From Pseudomonas sp. ICMP22404 (GTDB taxonomy: Bacteria; Pseudomonadota; Gammaproteobacteria; Pseudomonadales; Pseudomonadaceae), in contig NZ_VCNG01000014.1 in the NCBI RefSeq assembly GCF_006227205.1, positions 62,001-126,000 on the forward strand: DNA of 64,000 nucleotides, written 5' to 3'. This document shows, one piece after another, positions 41,029 to 50,267 of the stretch. Both the position numbers and the translations under genes were made by a program. Within the stretch, counting starts at the first letter, position 1, and each line of letters opens with the position of its first letter. Below the pieces are notes generated by a model. That model saw nothing but the letters and a program-made list of their open reading frames with translations, ran no database searches and was not told where the DNA came from.

Positions 41029-41994
41029 TCAACCATTGCCCGGCACATCCGGCCAAAGATCCGCCACCAGGAACACCCGCTCGGCCTCTTCCCACTCACC
41101 TTCGGCGTTTTCACTCAGGCGCACCATCAGTTGTGCGGGCGCCATTGGGTCCAGGGCCATTCGCCAAGCGTCCAGTTGAGCAATGCTCCAGGTCTGCTCC
41201 GCCGGATAGTGGGCCGGCGCCAGCCAGGCGGCGCGGGGCAGGGGTTGCCAGCGGCCCGGCGGGCGCTGGGCAATGAACGCCGGCCAGTCCCGTTGGCGCA
41301 GCCAACTGCCCCGCAGGTGCCTGGGATGCGCGCCGCTTGGCGGTTCGGCCTGTCCGGGCCAGGGATAGAGCAGGTAGCCCCCCAGCCAGAGCTCGGAGCG
41401 AAACAACTCGAGCCCCGACGGTTCAATGCCCAGTGCCCCCATGGCTTCCCGGCTTTCCGGGCGCGCCGAGATCGGCAGTTGGTGCTCCCGCAGATGAGTC
41501 AGTTTACGGTCGAGCCGGTCATGGCAGCCCGGGCCGAGCCACTGCGCGGTGTCCCGGCCATCGCCCTGTTGCGGTCCGAGGTACAGCTTGATCGCCAGTT
41601 CCAGGTGATGGATGCCGTCCTTATCGCGCAGCAGCAGGTCGAGTTCACCCAGGGTCTGGCCTTCGCGGCGGATCGGCAGGTTCGCGGCGATCAGCTCGAT
41701 GCCCGGCGCATGCTGCACAGCAAATTGCCATAGCCGTTCGTAATAGAGGCCCAGGCGCTGGGTTCGTCCCTGGGACAACCAGTGCAGCAGCGGGTAGCTG
41801 TCGCGGTCCAGCTGCTGCAGCCAATGTTCCAGTCGGTGGGGGTGTTGCACCCAATCGCTGCCGGTCAGGGGATGACGTTGGGGCCAGGGCGTGTCGATGA
41901 GCATCGGCGGGGCGAGTATCACCCACGCAAGATCGCGCACCTCGGGATGGCGCAAGCGGCGGGGCAGGTCCAGCAATTCGGGAAACAGGATCAT
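41029..41994 (-). CDS. DUF1853 family protein
   Basis: A 321-residue protein of unknown function. The central segment LGELDLLLRDKDGIHHLELAIKLYL (about 118-142) has the spacing of a PD-(D/E)xK nuclease core (Asp of LD, then E-x-x-x-K), and Arg/Trp-rich helical regions surround it. No signal peptide or membrane segment is visible. The family is widespread in gamma-proteobacteria; whether it cuts nucleic acid is not established as far as I know. It is divergent from nadK across about 100 bases. Confidence 0.8.
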   Translation of the reverse strand: MILFPELLDLPRRLRHPEVRDLAWVILAPPMLIDTPWPQRHPLTGSDWVQHPHRLEHWLQQLDRDSYPLLHWLSQGRTQRLGLYYERLWQFAVQHAPGIELIAANLPIRREGQTLGELDLLLRDKDGIHHLELAIKLYLGPQQGDGRDTAQWLGPGCHDRLDRKLTHLREHQLPISARPESREAMGALGIEPSGLELFRSELWLGGYLLYPWPGQAEPPSGAHPRHLRGSWLRQRDWPAFIAQRPPGRWQPLPRAAWLAPAHYPAEQTWSIAQLDAWRMALDPMAPAQLMVRLSENAEGEWEEAERVFLVADLWPDVPGNG

Positions 41995-42097
41995 TTTGCG
42001 AGCATAGCCTGTAGAGAAGGCTTAAAGAATTTTGTCTATGGGCCGCTTTCGCCCATAATCGGGTTTTTCGCCCGCCGCAGACCCTCGCAGGAGCCCC

Positions 42098-42988
42098 ATG
42101 GAGCAATTTCGCAATATCGGCATCATCGGTCGCCTGGGCAGTTCGCAGGTCCTGGACACCGTTCGCCGCCTCAAACGTTTTCTCCTGGAGCGACACCTGC
42201 ATGTGATCCTCGAAGATACCATCGCCGAAGTGCTGCCGGGCCATGGCCTGCAGACGTCGTCGCGCAAGATGCTCGGCGAAGTCTGCGACATGGTGATCGT
42301 GGTTGGCGGTGACGGCAGCCTGCTGGGGGCCGCACGAGCCCTGGCGCGGCACAACATTCCGGTGCTGGGGATCAACCGCGGCAGCCTCGGTTTCCTCACC
42401 GATATCCGCCCCGATGAGCTGGAAACCAAAGTGGCCGAGGTGCTCGACGGCCATTACCTGGTGGAAAACCGCTTCCTGCTGCAAGCCGAGGTCCGCCGTC
42501 ACGCCGAGGCCATCGGCCAGGGCGACGCCCTCAATGACGTGGTGCTGCACCCCGGCAAATCCACGCGCATGATCGAATTCGAGTTGTACATCGATGGCCA
42601 GTTCGTCTGCAGCCAGAAGGCTGACGGCCTGATCGTCGCCACGCCCACCGGTTCCACTGCCTACGCGCTGTCCGCCGGTGGCCCGATCATGCACCCCAAG
42701 CTCGACGCTATTGTGATTGTGCCCATGTACCCCCATACCTTGTCTGGGCGACCCATCGTGGTCGATGGCAACAGTGAGCTGAAAATCGTCGTGTCCAAGG
42801 ATATGCAGATCTACCCGCAAGTGTCCTGCGATGGCCAGAACCATTTCACCTGCGCGCCGGGCGACACCATCACCGTCAGCAAGAAGGCGCAGAAGCTGCG
42901 TCTGATCCATCCGCTGGATCACAATTACTACGAAGTCTGCCGGACCAAGCTCGGCTGGGGCAGTCGATTGGGAGGTAGAGGCGACTGA
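42098..42988 (+). CDS. nadK: NAD kinase
   Basis: NadK phosphorylates NAD to NADP and is essential in most bacteria. The 296-residue product has the conserved VVGGDGSLLGAAR (69-81), NRGSLGFLTDI, ALNDVVLHPG and the ATPTGSTAYALSAGGPI motif near 185. The ATG at 42098 has AGGAG upstream (CGCAGGAGCCCC). It starts a tight series: the stop overlaps the metallophosphoesterase ATG by one base (TGATG). The same order nadK-phosphatase-glpG-DUF1315-DUF2797-pepN occurs in P. aeruginosa (PA3088-PA3083, from memory). Confidence 0.97.
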   Translation: MEQFRNIGIIGRLGSSQVLDTVRRLKRFLLERHLHVILEDTIAEVLPGHGLQTSSRKMLGEVCDMVIVVGGDGSLLGAARALARHNIPVLGINRGSLGFLTDIRPDELETKVAEVLDGHYLVENRFLLQAEVRRHAEAIGQGDALNDVVLHPGKSTRMIEFELYIDGQFVCSQKADGLIVATPTGSTAYALSAGGPIMHPKLDAIVIVPMYPHTLSGRPIVVDGNSELKIVVSKDMQIYPQVSCDGQNHFTCAPGDTITVSKKAQKLRLIHPLDHNYYEVCRTKLGWGSRLGGRGD

Positions 42989-43959
42989 TGCTCGATCCTG
43001 CGCGCAGTTACGATCTGATCGGTGACGTGCACGGATGCGCCCTGACCCTGGAACACCTGCTGGACCGACTCGGTTACCACAAGCAGGGCGGGGTCTGGCG
43101 CCATCCGTCGCGCATGGCCGTGTTCCTGGGCGATATCATCGACCGTGGGCCGCGGATCCGCGAGGCGTTGCATATCGTCCGCGACATGGTCGTGGCCGGC
43201 CAGGCGTTGTGCATCATGGGCAACCACGAGTTCAACGCCCTGGGCTGGAGCACACCGGCACTGCCTGGCAGCGGCCAGCGGTATGTGCGTGAACACACGC
43301 CGCGCCATGCCCGCCTGCTCAACGAAACCCTGACCCAGTTCGAGCAGTACCCCGACGAATGGCACGATTTCCTCCAGTGGTTCTATGAACTGCCGCTGTT
43401 GATCGATGCCGGTCGCTTCCGGGTGGTGCACGCCTGCTGGGACGCCGGCCTGATCGAACCGTTGCGTGGTCTGTTCCCGGACGCCCGGATCGACGAACAC
43501 TTTCTCCAGGCCTCGGCGCAGACAGGCAGTTTCGCCTGCACGGTGTTCGACCGCCTGCTGCGTGGCACCGACATGCGCCTGCCCCACGGCATGACCCTGA
43601 CCGGGGGCGATGGCCTGACCCGTTCGTTCTTCCGCACCAAGTTCTGGGAGGACGATCCGAAAACCTACGGGGACATCGTGTTCCAACCCGATGCCTTGCC
43701 CGAGCCGGTGGCACGCAGGCCACTGTCCCCGGATGAAAAGAACAACCTGCTGCGCTACGGCGCCGATGAGCCACTGCTGTTTGTCGGTCATTACTGGCGC
43801 AGCGGCAAACCCGCGCCGATCCGCGCGAACCTGGCATGCCTGGACTACAGCGCCGTGCTCTACGGCAAGTTGGCCGCCTATCGCCTGGACCAGGAAACCC
43901 ATCTGGACCCGCACAAGTTCGTCTGGGTCGATGTGGAACGTCCGGAGATGGTCAAATGA
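42988..43959 (+). CDS. Calcineurin-like metallophosphoesterase
   Basis: A 323-residue member of the calcineurin-like phosphoesterase superfamily. The metal-binding blocks are in order: GDVHG (12-16), GDIIDRGPR (about 48-56), GNHEFNALGW (about 76-85), then HACWD near 150 and FVGHYW near 265. It resembles bacterial PrpA-type or ApaH-like phosphatases; the substrate is unknown. It overlaps nadK at its start and glpG at its end (ATGA), so the three are likely translated together. Confidence 0.88.
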   Translation: MLDPARSYDLIGDVHGCALTLEHLLDRLGYHKQGGVWRHPSRMAVFLGDIIDRGPRIREALHIVRDMVVAGQALCIMGNHEFNALGWSTPALPGSGQRYVREHTPRHARLLNETLTQFEQYPDEWHDFLQWFYELPLLIDAGRFRVVHACWDAGLIEPLRGLFPDARIDEHFLQASAQTGSFACTVFDRLLRGTDMRLPHGMTLTGGDGLTRSFFRTKFWEDDPKTYGDIVFQPDALPEPVARRPLSPDEKNNLLRYGADEPLLFVGHYWRSGKPAPIRANLACLDYSAVLYGKLAAYRLDQETHLDPHKFVWVDVERPEMVK

Positions 43960-44831
43960 GCCTCGTTGCGGTGTTGCGCCTGCCTTTGACCGTGGACCTG
44001 AGCGGCTTCGTCAAGCTGTTGCAGCGCATGCAAGTGCCCCATCGCGTCAGCGAAGAAGCGGGCGAGCAGGTGCTTTGGGTGCCGGACGAGATCGGTGAAG
44101 ATGTGCGCTCCCTGTACGCGCGCTTTCCGGTGGGCGATCCGGAGCAACTGTTGGAACTCCCGACCATGGGCACTGGCTCGCGGCGGCCCGGGATCGTCGA
44201 GCAACTGACCCGAAGCCCCGTCACCACCCTGGTGCTGTTGCTGAGCCTGATTGTCAGCGCCGTGACTTTGCTGGGGGACAATCTCCAGGCCCTGCGGTGG
44301 CTGACCTTCCTGGAGTTTCGTGTCGTCGGTGACTACATCCAGTTCTCGCCCCTGGCCGACAGCCTGGCGGCGGGGCAGTGGTGGCGCCTGGTGACACCGA
44401 TGCTGATTCACTTCGGTTTCCTGCACATCGCCATGAATGGCATGTGGTACTGGGAGCTGGGGCGACGGATCGAAGCGCGCCAGGGCAGTATCAACCTGCT
44501 CGGGCTGACGCTGCTGTTCAGCTTCGTGTCCAATTTCGTCCAGTATTTGTTCAGCGGTGCGACGCTGTTCGGCGGTTTGTCCGGTGTGTTGTACGGCCTG
44601 CTGGGACACTGCTGGATCTATCAACTGCTGTCGCCGAACCCGACTTATCACTTGCCCCGTGGGGTCCTGGTGATGATGCTGGTGTGGCTGGCGCTGTGCC
44701 TGTCCGGGCTGGTCTCGATGATCGGTTTCGGAGAAATCGCCAACGGGGCCCACGTCGGCGGCCTGCTCGTCGGCTGCTTCACGGGCTTGTTGGGTGGGCT
44801 CTTCGCCCGCCGTAAAATGCCCCTGCAATGA
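43956..44831 (+). CDS. glpG: Rhomboid intramembrane serine protease GlpG
   Basis: A 291-residue rhomboid protease that cleaves substrates within the inner membrane. It has a soluble N-terminal cytoplasmic domain (about 1-85) and six or seven membrane segments. Catalytic residues are Ser in GLSGVLYGLLG (near 208) and His in NGAHVGGLLVG (near 266), with the oxyanion Asn in HIAMNGMWYWELG (near 160) also present. The ATG overlaps the preceding stop (ATGA); the longer open frame from 43836 is out of step with the family. Confidence 0.94.
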   Translation: MSLVAVLRLPLTVDLSGFVKLLQRMQVPHRVSEEAGEQVLWVPDEIGEDVRSLYARFPVGDPEQLLELPTMGTGSRRPGIVEQLTRSPVTTLVLLLSLIVSAVTLLGDNLQALRWLTFLEFRVVGDYIQFSPLADSLAAGQWWRLVTPMLIHFGFLHIAMNGMWYWELGRRIEARQGSINLLGLTLLFSFVSNFVQYLFSGATLFGGLSGVLYGLLGHCWIYQLLSPNPTYHLPRGVLVMMLVWLALCLSGLVSMIGFGEIANGAHVGGLLVGCFTGLLGGLFARRKMPLQ

Positions 44832-44900
44832 TACGAATGCCCCAATAGTCAGCTTTACCTTTTTTTATTATTGGCACTTAAACGAACGCGCGGAGACCCC

Positions 44901-45161
44901 ATGTCCTCGTTCAACGAAATGATCCAGAACATCACCCCGGACATCTACAAAAGCCTGAAGCTGGCCGTGGAAATCGGTAAATGGGCCGATGGCAACAAGC
45001 TCACCGCCGAACAGCGCGAGTTGTCGTTGCAGGCAATGATCGCCTGGGAAATCCAGAACCTGCCCGAAGAAGAGCGCACCGGTTACATGGGCCCGCAGGA
45101 GTGCCAGTCGAAGTCGATCGAGGTGCCGAACATCCTGTTCAAGTCGGATGCCATCCATTGA
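44901..45161 (+). CDS. DUF1315 (YeaC-like) family protein
   Basis: An 86-residue soluble acidic protein of the YeaC/DUF1315 family, function unknown. The sequence MIQNITPDIYKSLKLAVEIGKW followed by LTAEQRELSLQAMIAWE and the C-terminal GYM (RTGYMGPQE) is typical. The ATG has CGGAG seven bases upstream. Its stop overlaps the preferred TTG start of the DUF2797 gene, so the two small genes are coupled. Confidence 0.85.
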   Translation: MSSFNEMIQNITPDIYKSLKLAVEIGKWADGNKLTAEQRELSLQAMIAWEIQNLPEEERTGYMGPQECQSKSIEVPNILFKSDAIH

Positions 45162-45988
45162 TCGAGATTGGCCGCGGTGCAATCAGCAAGATGTCGGCGC
45201 GCCTGGACGGGCCGACCGTTCAATATGCCTTTCGCCTGGGCGATGTCGAGGTGCCGGTCAACCCGTTGATCGGCAGCACGGTGCGCCTGGAGTTTCTTGG
45301 TGCGATCCACTGCAGCCACTGCGGGCGCCGGACCAAGACCAGTTTCAGCCAGGGTTATTGCTACCCCTGCATGACCAAGCTGGCGCAATGCGATGTGTGC
45401 ATCATGAGCCCCGAGCGCTGCCATTTCGACGCGGGCACCTGCCGAGAGCCGGCGTGGGGCGAGCAGTTCTGCATGACCGATCATGTGGTGTACCTGGCCA
45501 ACTCCTCGGGCGTGAAGGTCGGGATTACCCGCGCCACGCAACTGCCGACCCGCTGGCTGGACCAGGGCGCGAGCCAGGCGTTGCCGATCCTGCGGGTGGC
45601 CACGCGTCAGCAGTCGGGGTTCGTCGAAGACCTGTTCCGCAGCCAGGTGGCGGACAAGACCAACTGGCGCGCCTTGCTCAAGGGCGATGCGGTCGCGGTG
45701 GACCTGCCGCGGATCCGCGATTCGTTGTTTGAAAGTTGCGCCCAGGGACTGCAGGGCTTGCAGGAACGATTCGGCTTGCAGGCGATCCAGACCATAGCGG
45801 ACGTCGAACCGCTGGAGATCCGTTACCCGGTGGAGCAATACCCGGCCAAGATCGTCAGCTTCAACCTGGACAAGGACCCGATTGCCGAAGGCACGCTGCT
45901 GGGGATCAAGGGCCAGTACCTGATTTTCGACACCGGCGTGATCAACATTCGTAAATACACGGCTTACCAGCTCGCCGTGCATCAGTAG
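45158..45988 (+). CDS. DUF2797 family protein with cysteine motifs
   Basis: A 276-residue protein of unknown function. The N-terminal half has a Cys-rich region with pairs CSHCGRR, CYPC, CDVC and single Cys residues following (about 45-100), a probable zinc-binding module. It is followed by VVYLANSSGVKVGITRATQLPTRW (about 108-131), which resembles the first strands of a GIY-YIG-type domain (inference). TTG at 45158 overlapping the DUF1315 stop gives the start LIEIGRGAISKM that I recall for Pseudomonas members; ATG at 45191 is the alternative. pepN begins 13 bases after its stop. Confidence 0.8.
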   Translation: MIEIGRGAISKMSARLDGPTVQYAFRLGDVEVPVNPLIGSTVRLEFLGAIHCSHCGRRTKTSFSQGYCYPCMTKLAQCDVCIMSPERCHFDAGTCREPAWGEQFCMTDHVVYLANSSGVKVGITRATQLPTRWLDQGASQALPILRVATRQQSGFVEDLFRSQVADKTNWRALLKGDAVAVDLPRIRDSLFESCAQGLQGLQERFGLQAIQTIADVEPLEIRYPVEQYPAKIVSFNLDKDPIAEGTLLGIKGQYLIFDTGVINIRKYTAYQLAVHQ

Positions 45989-46001
45989 AAGGATTCGACC
46001 C

Positions 46002-48659
46002 ATGCGCACCGAACAACCGAAGATGATCTACCTGAAGGACTATCAGGCCCCCGAGTACCTGATCGATGAGACACACCTGACCTTCGAGTTGTTCGAGGAC
46101 CACAGCCTGGTCCATGCGCAACTGGTGATGCGTCGCAACCCCGAGCGCGGTGCCGGGCTGCCGCCGCTGGTGCTCGACGGGCAGCATCTGGAACTGGTCT
46201 CCATCAAGCTCGACGACACCGACCTGGCGTCGGGCGATTACCAGTTGGACGACAGCCACCTGACCTTGCAGCCCAAGGCCCAGGCGTTCACGGTCGACAC
46301 CACTGTGCGGATCCACCCGGAAACCAATACGGCCCTGGAGGGCCTGTACAAATCCGGCGGCATGTTCTGCACCCAGTGCGAGGCCGAAGGTTTCCGCAAG
46401 ATCACCTACTACCTCGACCGCCCGGACGTCATGAGCAAGTTCACCACCACCGTGGTGGCCGAGCAGCACAGCTATCCGGTGCTGCTGTCCAACGGCAACC
46501 CGATTGCCAGTGGTCCCGGCGAGGACGGCCGGCATTGGGTGACCTGGGAAGACCCGTTCAAGAAGCCCGCCTACCTGTTCGCCCTGGTGGCCGGTGACCT
46601 GTGGTGCGTCGAAGACACCTTCACCACCATGACCGAACGCACCGTGGCGCTGCGCATCTATGTCGAGCCGGAAAACATCGACAAATGCCAGCACGCCATG
46701 ACCAGCCTGAAGAAGTCCATGCGCTGGGACGAGGAGGTGTACGGCCGTGAATACGACCTGGACATCTTCATGATTGTCGCGGTCAACGACTTCAACATGG
46801 GCGCCATGGAGAACAAGGGCCTCAATATCTTCAACTCCAGCGCGGTGCTGGCCCGTGCCGAAACCGCTACCGATGCCGCGCACCAGCGGGTCGAGGCCAT
46901 CGTCGCCCACGAGTATTTCCATAACTGGTCGGGCAACCGCGTGACCTGCCGCGACTGGTTCCAGCTGTCGCTCAAGGAAGGCTTCACGGTGTTCCGCGAC
47001 GCCGGGTTCTCGGCCGACATGAATTCCGCCACCGTCAAGCGCATCCAGGACGTGGCCTACCTGCGTACCCATCAGTTCGCCGAAGATGCCGGCCCCATGG
47101 CCCATCCGGTGCGCCCGGACAGCTTCATCGAGATTTCCAACTTCTACACCCTGACCGTGTACGAAAAGGGCTCGGAAGTGGTCGGTATGATCCACACCCT
47201 GTTGGGCCCTGAAGGCTTCCGCAAGGGCAGCGATCTCTATTTCCAGCGCCACGACGGCCAGGCCGTGACCTGCGACGATTTCGTCAAGGCCATGGAAGAT
47301 GCCAACGGCGTCGACCTGACCCAGTTCAAGCGCTGGTACAGCCAGGCCGGTACGCCACGACTGGCGGTCAGCGAGTCCTACGATGCCGCCGCCAAGACCT
47401 ATAGCCTGACCTTCCGCCAGAGCTGCCCGCCGACCCCGGACAAGGCGGAAAAACTGCCGTTCGTGATTCCCGTCGAGCTGGGCCTGCTGGACAGCCAGGG
47501 CGCCGAGATCCCGTTGCGCCTGAGCGGCGAGGCAGCGGCAAACGGCACGTCCCGAGTGATCTCGGTGACCGAAGCCGAACAGACCTTCACCTTCGTCGAC
47601 ATCGCCGAAAAACCGCTGCCGTCCTTGTTGCGAGGCTTCTCGGCGCCGGTGAAGCTGAGCTTCCCGTATGACCGCGACCAATTGATGTTCCTGATGCAGC
47701 ACGACAGCGACGGCTTCAACCGCTGGGATGCCGGCCAGCAATTGTCGGTGCAGGTGTTGCAGGAACTGATTGCCCAGCATCAGAAGGGCGAGAGCCTGGT
47801 GCTGGACCCGCGTCTGATAACTGCCTTGCGCACGGTGCTGTCGGACGAGTCCCTGGATCAGGCCATGGTCGCGGAAATGCTCTCGCTGCCAAGCGAAGCC
47901 TATCTGACGGAAATCAGCGAAGTGGCCGACGTCGAGGCGATCCATGCCGCCCGTGAGTTCGCTCGCCAGCAACTGGCCGACAACCTGTTCGAAGCCTTGT
48001 GGTTGCGCTACGAGGCCAACCGCGACCTGTCGAAGCGCACGCCTTATGTGGCCGAAGCCGAGCATTTTGCCCGCCGTGCCTTGCAGAACATCGCCTTGTC
48101 GTACCTGATGCTGACGGACAAGCCCGAGGTGCTGAGTGCCACCCTGGAGCAGTTCGACAGCGCCGACAACATGACCGAACGCCTCACGGCGCTGGCGGTG
48201 CTGGTCAATTCTCCGTTCGAAACCGAGAAGGCCCGGGCGCTGCAAGTGTTCGCGGAAAACTTCAAGGGCAACCCGCTGGTCATGGACCAATGGTTCAGCG
48301 TCCAGGCCGGCAGCCCGCTGCCGGGGGGCCTGGCGCGGGTCAAGGCGCTGATGGAGCACCCGGCGTTCAACATCAAGAACCCGAACAAGGTGCGGGCGCT
48401 GATCGGTGCGTTCGCCGGGCAGAACCTGATCAACTTCCACGCCGCCGACGGTTCGGGTTACCGCTTCCTGGCGGATCTGGTCATCCAGCTCAACGGCTTC
48501 AACCCGCAGATCGCCTCGCGACAACTGGCGCCGCTGACCCGCTGGCGCAAATACGACAGCGCCCGCCAGGCGTTGATGAAAGCCGAGCTGGAGCGCATCC
48601 TGGCGTCCGGCGCGCTGTCCAGTGATGTGTTCGAGGTGGTGAGCAAGAGCCTGGCTTGA
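46002..48659 (+). CDS. pepN: Aminopeptidase N
   Basis: An 885-residue M1 zinc aminopeptidase, the main general aminopeptidase of the cytoplasm. The exopeptidase motif GAMENKG is near residue 267 and the zinc site HEYFHNW-x17-KEGF (HExxH-x18-E) begins near 302, with the ligand Glu in LKEGFTVF and a Tyr (NFYTLTVYEKG) near 380. Length fits the E. coli enzyme (870). It starts 13 bases after the DUF2797 gene and is the last gene of this series. A 512-base gap with the tandem repeat element follows. Confidence 0.97.
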   Translation: MRTEQPKMIYLKDYQAPEYLIDETHLTFELFEDHSLVHAQLVMRRNPERGAGLPPLVLDGQHLELVSIKLDDTDLASGDYQLDDSHLTLQPKAQAFTVDTTVRIHPETNTALEGLYKSGGMFCTQCEAEGFRKITYYLDRPDVMSKFTTTVVAEQHSYPVLLSNGNPIASGPGEDGRHWVTWEDPFKKPAYLFALVAGDLWCVEDTFTTMTERTVALRIYVEPENIDKCQHAMTSLKKSMRWDEEVYGREYDLDIFMIVAVNDFNMGAMENKGLNIFNSSAVLARAETATDAAHQRVEAIVAHEYFHNWSGNRVTCRDWFQLSLKEGFTVFRDAGFSADMNSATVKRIQDVAYLRTHQFAEDAGPMAHPVRPDSFIEISNFYTLTVYEKGSEVVGMIHTLLGPEGFRKGSDLYFQRHDGQAVTCDDFVKAMEDANGVDLTQFKRWYSQAGTPRLAVSESYDAAAKTYSLTFRQSCPPTPDKAEKLPFVIPVELGLLDSQGAEIPLRLSGEAAANGTSRVISVTEAEQTFTFVDIAEKPLPSLLRGFSAPVKLSFPYDRDQLMFLMQHDSDGFNRWDAGQQLSVQVLQELIAQHQKGESLVLDPRLITALRTVLSDESLDQAMVAEMLSLPSEAYLTEISEVADVEAIHAAREFARQQLADNLFEALWLRYEANRDLSKRTPYVAEAEHFARRALQNIALSYLMLTDKPEVLSATLEQFDSADNMTERLTALAVLVNSPFETEKARALQVFAENFKGNPLVMDQWFSVQAGSPLPGGLARVKALMEHPAFNIKNPNKVRALIGAFAGQNLINFHAADGSGYRFLADLVIQLNGFNPQIASRQLAPLTRWRKYDSARQALMKAELERILASGALSSDVFEVVSKSLA

Positions 48660-48687
48660 CTCATTGATCGTTCCCACGCAGGCGCAC

Positions 48688-48801
48688 TGATCGTTCCCAC
48701 GCTCCGCGTGGGAACGCATCTGGTGACGCTCTGCGTCACGCCTCAAAACGGACGCTGAGCGTCGATGGCTGCGTTCCCACGCAGAGCGTGGGAACGATCG
48801 A
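48688..48801. repeat. Long hairpin element, family C, copy 1
   Basis: A 114-base imperfect palindrome bounded by GATCGTTCCCACGCTC and its inverse. Both arms contain the smaller palindrome GTTCCCACGC/GCGTGGGAAC, and the centre has GTGACGC/GCGTCAC. A partial start of another copy (TGATCGTTCCCACGC) lies at 48665-48679. It is not related to families A and B. Confidence 0.85.
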
Positions 48802-48827
48802 TAACTGGAGCGCATCGCAGGCGCCCT

Positions 48828-48940
48828 GATCGTTCCCACGCTCCGCGTGGGAATGCATCTGGTGACGCTCTGCGTCATGCCTCAAAGCGGACGCGGAGCG
48901 TCCATGGCTGCATTCCCACGCAGAGCGTGGGAACGATCGA
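48828..48940. repeat. Long hairpin element, family C, copy 2
   Basis: Second copy, starting 140 bases after copy 1 and almost identical in sequence. Where copy 1 has C at 48715 and G at 48773, this copy has T at 48854 and A at 48912, so both arms changed together. The remaining bases to the YCF48 gene (48941-49171) show no gene; they should contain its promoter. Confidence 0.85.
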
Positions 48941-49171
48941 TGCCGTGAAATGCAGCCATCACCCCACCGAATACCCCGCCATTCACCCCCTGCGCCAACC
49001 CCCCTGGTTAACAAAAGATAACGCGGCGTCGATTGTCAGGCCTTCCGAAAGCCCGATAGGATAGGTCAGCTTCCGAAGTGGCTCTAGATTGCAGGTTTGC
49101 GCCCCGATCGAGCTGCCTACGGCGCCCTGAAAGGCCGAATGGCCTAACAATAATAATGGGGGAAAAGGTCT

Positions 49172-50224
49172 ATGAACGAGCCTGTCATGGCCGTGGGTCG
49201 CGCCCACCAGCCGGTGCTGCGCCGAGTCGCGTTGCTGGCCTCGGCGCTCTCGCTGCTGGGCTCTGTGGTGTTGTCGGCACCGGCGCTGGCCGTTGCAGCC
49301 ACGACAACCGATGTCATCTATTCGGTCGAATCGGCCAAGGCCAGCAAGACCCTGATGCTCGACGTGGTTCACGCCGGCCAGCGGCTGGTGGCGGTCGGTG
49401 ATCGTGGGCACATTGTCTATTCGGACGACCAGGGCGCTTCCTGGACCCAGGCCAAGGTGCCGACCCGCCAACTGCTCACCGCCGTGTTCTTCGTCGATGA
49501 CAAGCATGGCTGGGCCGTGGGGCACGATGCGCAGATCCTCGCCAGCGAAGACGGCGGCAGCACCTGGACCCGGCAGTACGAAGACCTCACCCGTGAAGCG
49601 CCGCTGCTGGACGTCTGGTTCAAGGACGCCAGCCAGGGGTTCGCCGTGGGCGCCTACGGTGCGTTGCTCGAAACCACCGACGGTGGCAAGCACTGGGAAG
49701 ACGCCAGCGACCGTCTCGACAACGAAGATCAGTTCCACCTCAACGCCATCGCCGCGGTCAAAGACGCCGGGCTGTTCATCGTCGGCGAGGCCGGCAGCAT
49801 GTTCCGCTCCGCCGACTGGGGCCAGACCTGGGAGAAGCTCGAAGGCCCATACGAAGGTTCGCTTTTCGGTGTCATCGGCACCGCCCAGCCTTCGACGCTG
49901 CTGGCCTACGGTTTGCGCGGCAACCTCTATCGCTCCACCGATTTCGGTGGCTCCTGGGAGCAGATCGAACTCAAGGCCGCCCGGGGTGCCCTGGAGTTTG
50001 GCTTGTCAGGGGCGACCTTGTTGCCGGACGGCTCCATCGTGATCGTCGGCAACGGCGGCAGCGTGGTGCGCAGCACCGACGACGGCGTGACCTTCAGCGT
50101 CTTCAACCGCCCGGACCGGATTTCCGTGGCAGCCGTCACGGCGGCGGGCAATGGCAACCTGATCCTGGCTGGGCAGGGGGGCGTACGCACCACCACCGCC
50201 AGCGGCGCTGAACTGAACAAATGA
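49172..50224 (+). CDS. Exported YCF48-like beta-propeller protein
   Basis: A 350-residue protein with a signal peptide (about 1-42, LLASALSLLGSVVLSAPALAVA) and six Asp-box/BNR-type repeats of the YCF48/photosystem II stability factor type. Each repeat has a G-x-x-G strand and a D-x-G-x-(S/T)-W turn: SDDQGASW, SEDGGSTW, TTDGGKHW, SADWGQTW, STDFGGSW and STDDGVTF. In plants and cyanobacteria this fold helps assemble photosystem II; in Pseudomonas it is found beside RND-family transporters, as here (43-base gap), and probably acts as a periplasmic partner (inference). The ATG follows a GGGGGAAAAGG stretch. Confidence 0.85.
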   Translation: MNEPVMAVGRAHQPVLRRVALLASALSLLGSVVLSAPALAVAATTTDVIYSVESAKASKTLMLDVVHAGQRLVAVGDRGHIVYSDDQGASWTQAKVPTRQLLTAVFFVDDKHGWAVGHDAQILASEDGGSTWTRQYEDLTREAPLLDVWFKDASQGFAVGAYGALLETTDGGKHWEDASDRLDNEDQFHLNAIAAVKDAGLFIVGEAGSMFRSADWGQTWEKLEGPYEGSLFGVIGTAQPSTLLAYGLRGNLYRSTDFGGSWEQIELKAARGALEFGLSGATLLPDGSIVIVGNGGSVVRSTDDGVTFSVFNRPDRISVAAVTAAGNGNLILAGQGGVRTTTASGAELNK

Positions 50225-50267
50225 GCCGCGGATATGAGTCGGGCACAATAACAAGAAGGCGGACCCC

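Noticed and set aside
45942..48878. 978-residue minus-strand open frame opposite pepN and running into the repeats
   Set aside because: Its N-terminus is translated family C repeat and the rest mirrors pepN, a certain gene.
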